DNA of 7,071 nucleotides from NCBI GenBank assembly GCA_029054535.1, contig JAIDFC010000080.1:1-7071 (forward strand), written 5' to 3'. Shown piece after piece: positions 6,564-7,071 of the stretch. The stretch comes from Rikenella sp. (GTDB taxonomy: Bacteria; Bacteroidota; Bacteroidia; Bacteroidales; Rikenellaceae). Every line of letters starts with the position of its first letter. The stretch's first letter is position 1. The position numbers and the translations under genes were made by a program. A model generated the notes under the pieces. It saw nothing but the letters and a program-made list of their open reading frames with translations. It did not search any database and was not told where the DNA came from.

Positions 6564-6592
6564 GGCCGAAATTTCGCTACGCTCAATCGGCC
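6564..6592 (+). repeat. Hairpin after the mnmA stop
   Basis: GGCCGA (6564-6569) pairs with TCGGCC (6587-6592) around 17 bases that begin with half of the palindrome CGAAATTTCG. It lies eight bases after the mnmA stop, where a terminator would be expected, but no T-run follows. ATTTCGCTAC in its loop (6571-6580) also occurs at 495-504 in the left island. Confidence 0.4.
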
Positions 6593-6660
6593 ACTCCGCG
6601 GGCTACGGCCCGGACTGCTCAGAAACCGTTTCTACCCACGCACCGCAATTTTGCTTTGCA

Positions 6661-6705
6661 ACCAACCGCGACCTCCGGTCGCGCGCGTCGCCGCCATCCC
6701 CGGCG
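6661..6705 (+). repeat. Two-hairpin repeat unit, copy 2
   Basis: Lead ACCAAC, then CGCGACC-TCC-GGTCGCG (6667-6683), a perfect 7-bp stem with a three-base loop. Spacer CGCGTCGCCGCC follows. The second stem is CGCCG (6689-6693) with CGGCG (6701-6705) around the pyrimidine-rich loop CCATCCC. The trailing GGACTCGAAGAACACTGC (6707-6724) resembles the tail of the unit at 6965. Confidence 0.65.
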
Positions 6706-6744
6706 AGGACTCGAAGAACACTGCTTTGTTGTTTTTCACCTTGC

Positions 6745-6786
6745 ATCAAACGCGCCCAAAGGGCACGCGGGCCGCAGCCTCGCCCG
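6745..6786 (+). repeat. Two-hairpin repeat unit, copy 3
   Basis: Lead ATCAAA, then CGCGCCC-AAA-GGGCACG (6751-6767), a 7-3-7 stem with one C-A mismatch. Spacer CGGGCCGCAGCC follows. The second stem can form between CGGGC (6768-6772) and GCCCG (6782-6786). The GAGATCTC module begins at 6782, overlapping the last arm. Confidence 0.55.
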
Positions 6787-6819
6787 CGGGAATCCTCCGA
6801 GATCTCACCATGACGGGCC
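6782..6819 (+). repeat. GAGATCTC module, right copy
   Basis: The second copy of the 38-bp module at 126-163; differences correspond to left-copy positions 133, 138, 141 and 151. The palindrome GAGATCTC lies at 6799-6806. Weaker similarity seems to continue past both copies (for example CTCCGGCCC at 6883-6891 and CCTCCGGCCC in the left island), so the module may be part of a longer, decayed element. Confidence 0.65.
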
Positions 6820-6904
6820 AAGCCACCCCGGGCGGAGGACCGCAATGTTTACTCCGTTCACTTGCGCCTCCGCTGGCTCCGGCCCTGTTCGCCATTCTCT
6901 CGAA

Positions 6905-6947
6905 ACAAACCGCGCCCTCCGGTCGCGCAACCACGCCGCCCATCGGC
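6905..6947 (+). repeat. Two-hairpin repeat unit, copy 4
   Basis: Lead ACAAAC, then CGCGCCC-TCC-GGTCGCG (6911-6927), a 7-3-7 stem with one C-T mismatch; it differs by a single base from the perfect stem at 6667-6683. The second stem is short: GCCG (6935-6938) with CGGC (6944-6947) around CCCAT. The next unit begins exactly 60 bp later. The start and end of this copy match the left-island unit at 1-60. Confidence 0.6.
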
Positions 6948-6964
6948 CGATTCCGCAACTCGGC

Positions 6965-7012
6965 ATAAACCGCAATCGTAGATTGCGCGGGTCGCCGCCT
7001 CCCCCAGCGGCG
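6965..7012 (+). repeat. Two-hairpin repeat unit, copy 5
   Basis: Lead ATAAAC, then CGCAATC-GTA-GATTGCG (6971-6987), a perfect 7-3-7 stem whose four inner pairs all differ from those of the other copies. Spacer CGGGTCGCCGCC (6988-6999) matches copy 2 closely. The second stem is CGCCGC (6993-6998) with GCGGCG (7007-7012) around CTCCCCCA. This copy is the clearest case of pairing kept while sequence changes. Confidence 0.65.
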
Positions 7013-7017
7013 GACCG

Positions 7018-7031
7018 GTGCCGCTCGGCAC
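7018..7031. repeat. Short hairpin GTGCC/GGCAC
   Basis: GTGCC (7018-7022) pairs with GGCAC (7027-7031) around the loop GCTC. It follows the second stem of the last two-hairpin unit and precedes ACTCGAAAACTGGACTTTGC (7030-7049), which resembles the tail after copy 2. Small, and possibly a by-product of the GC-rich repeat. Confidence 0.35.
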
Positions 7032-7071
7032 TCGAAAACTGGACTTTGCTCTGCAAGCCACTGCTGGCGGC

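Larger units (their letters stand above)
6557..7071. other. Right non-coding repeat island
   Basis: No supportable gene lies here; the open frames on both strands are translations of repeats. The stretch contains a hairpin just after mnmA (6564-6592), a small AGAAA-CCG-TTTCT hairpin (6621-6633), four copies of the two-hairpin unit (6661, 6745, 6905, 6965), the GAGATCTC module (6782-6819) and a hairpin at 7018-7031. The island probably continues beyond the window, because 7032-7060 resembles the sequence that leads into the unit at 6661. Confidence 0.75.

Noticed and set aside
6549..6968. Plus-strand open frame of 139 codons after mnmA
   Set aside because: It reads through several palindromic repeat units and has the composition of translated repeats.

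Overview
The window looks like a piece of a GC-rich Bacteroidales chromosome, most probably Alistipes or a close relative in the Rikenellaceae. The grounds are a DUF3276/PUR-family protein (a Bacteroidetes hallmark), a Bacteroides-type MnmA, a Bacteroides-type transglutaminase lipoprotein, and two TAnnTTTG-type -7 promoter boxes in place of sigma70 boxes. The genus is inferred from gene families and base composition, not from a marker gene.

The layout is two gene blocks bracketed by two repeat islands. Bases 1-660 are non-coding and packed with palindromes, including a 118-bp near-identical direct repeat. Bases 661-4754 hold a two-gene minus-strand operon: a DUF389 membrane protein (4754-3342), then, 26 bp downstream, a large lipoprotein with a transglutaminase core, a degenerate second transglutaminase-like segment and a thioredoxin-like C-terminus (3315-661). 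Bases 4755-5017 are a divergent promoter region with one -7 box for each direction. On the plus strand follow a 120-residue PUR-family nucleic-acid-binding protein (5018-5380) and mnmA, the tRNA wobble-uridine 2-thiolase (5471-6556). Bases 6557-7071 are a second non-coding repeat island related to the first.

The genes are mostly ordinary core or family-level genes. MnmA and the PUR protein both act on nucleic acid; the DUF389/lipoprotein pair belongs to the envelope, and its function is not known. The most unusual content is in the two islands. A composite unit recurs five times: an A-rich lead, a 6-7 bp stem closed by a three-base loop, a CGGGTCGCCGCC-like spacer, and a second stem. Its flanks are conserved while the first stem changes sequence and mostly keeps its pairing. 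A separate 38-bp module built around GAGATCTC occurs once in each island in the same orientation. I found no tRNA, rRNA, CRISPR array, transposase or defence gene.
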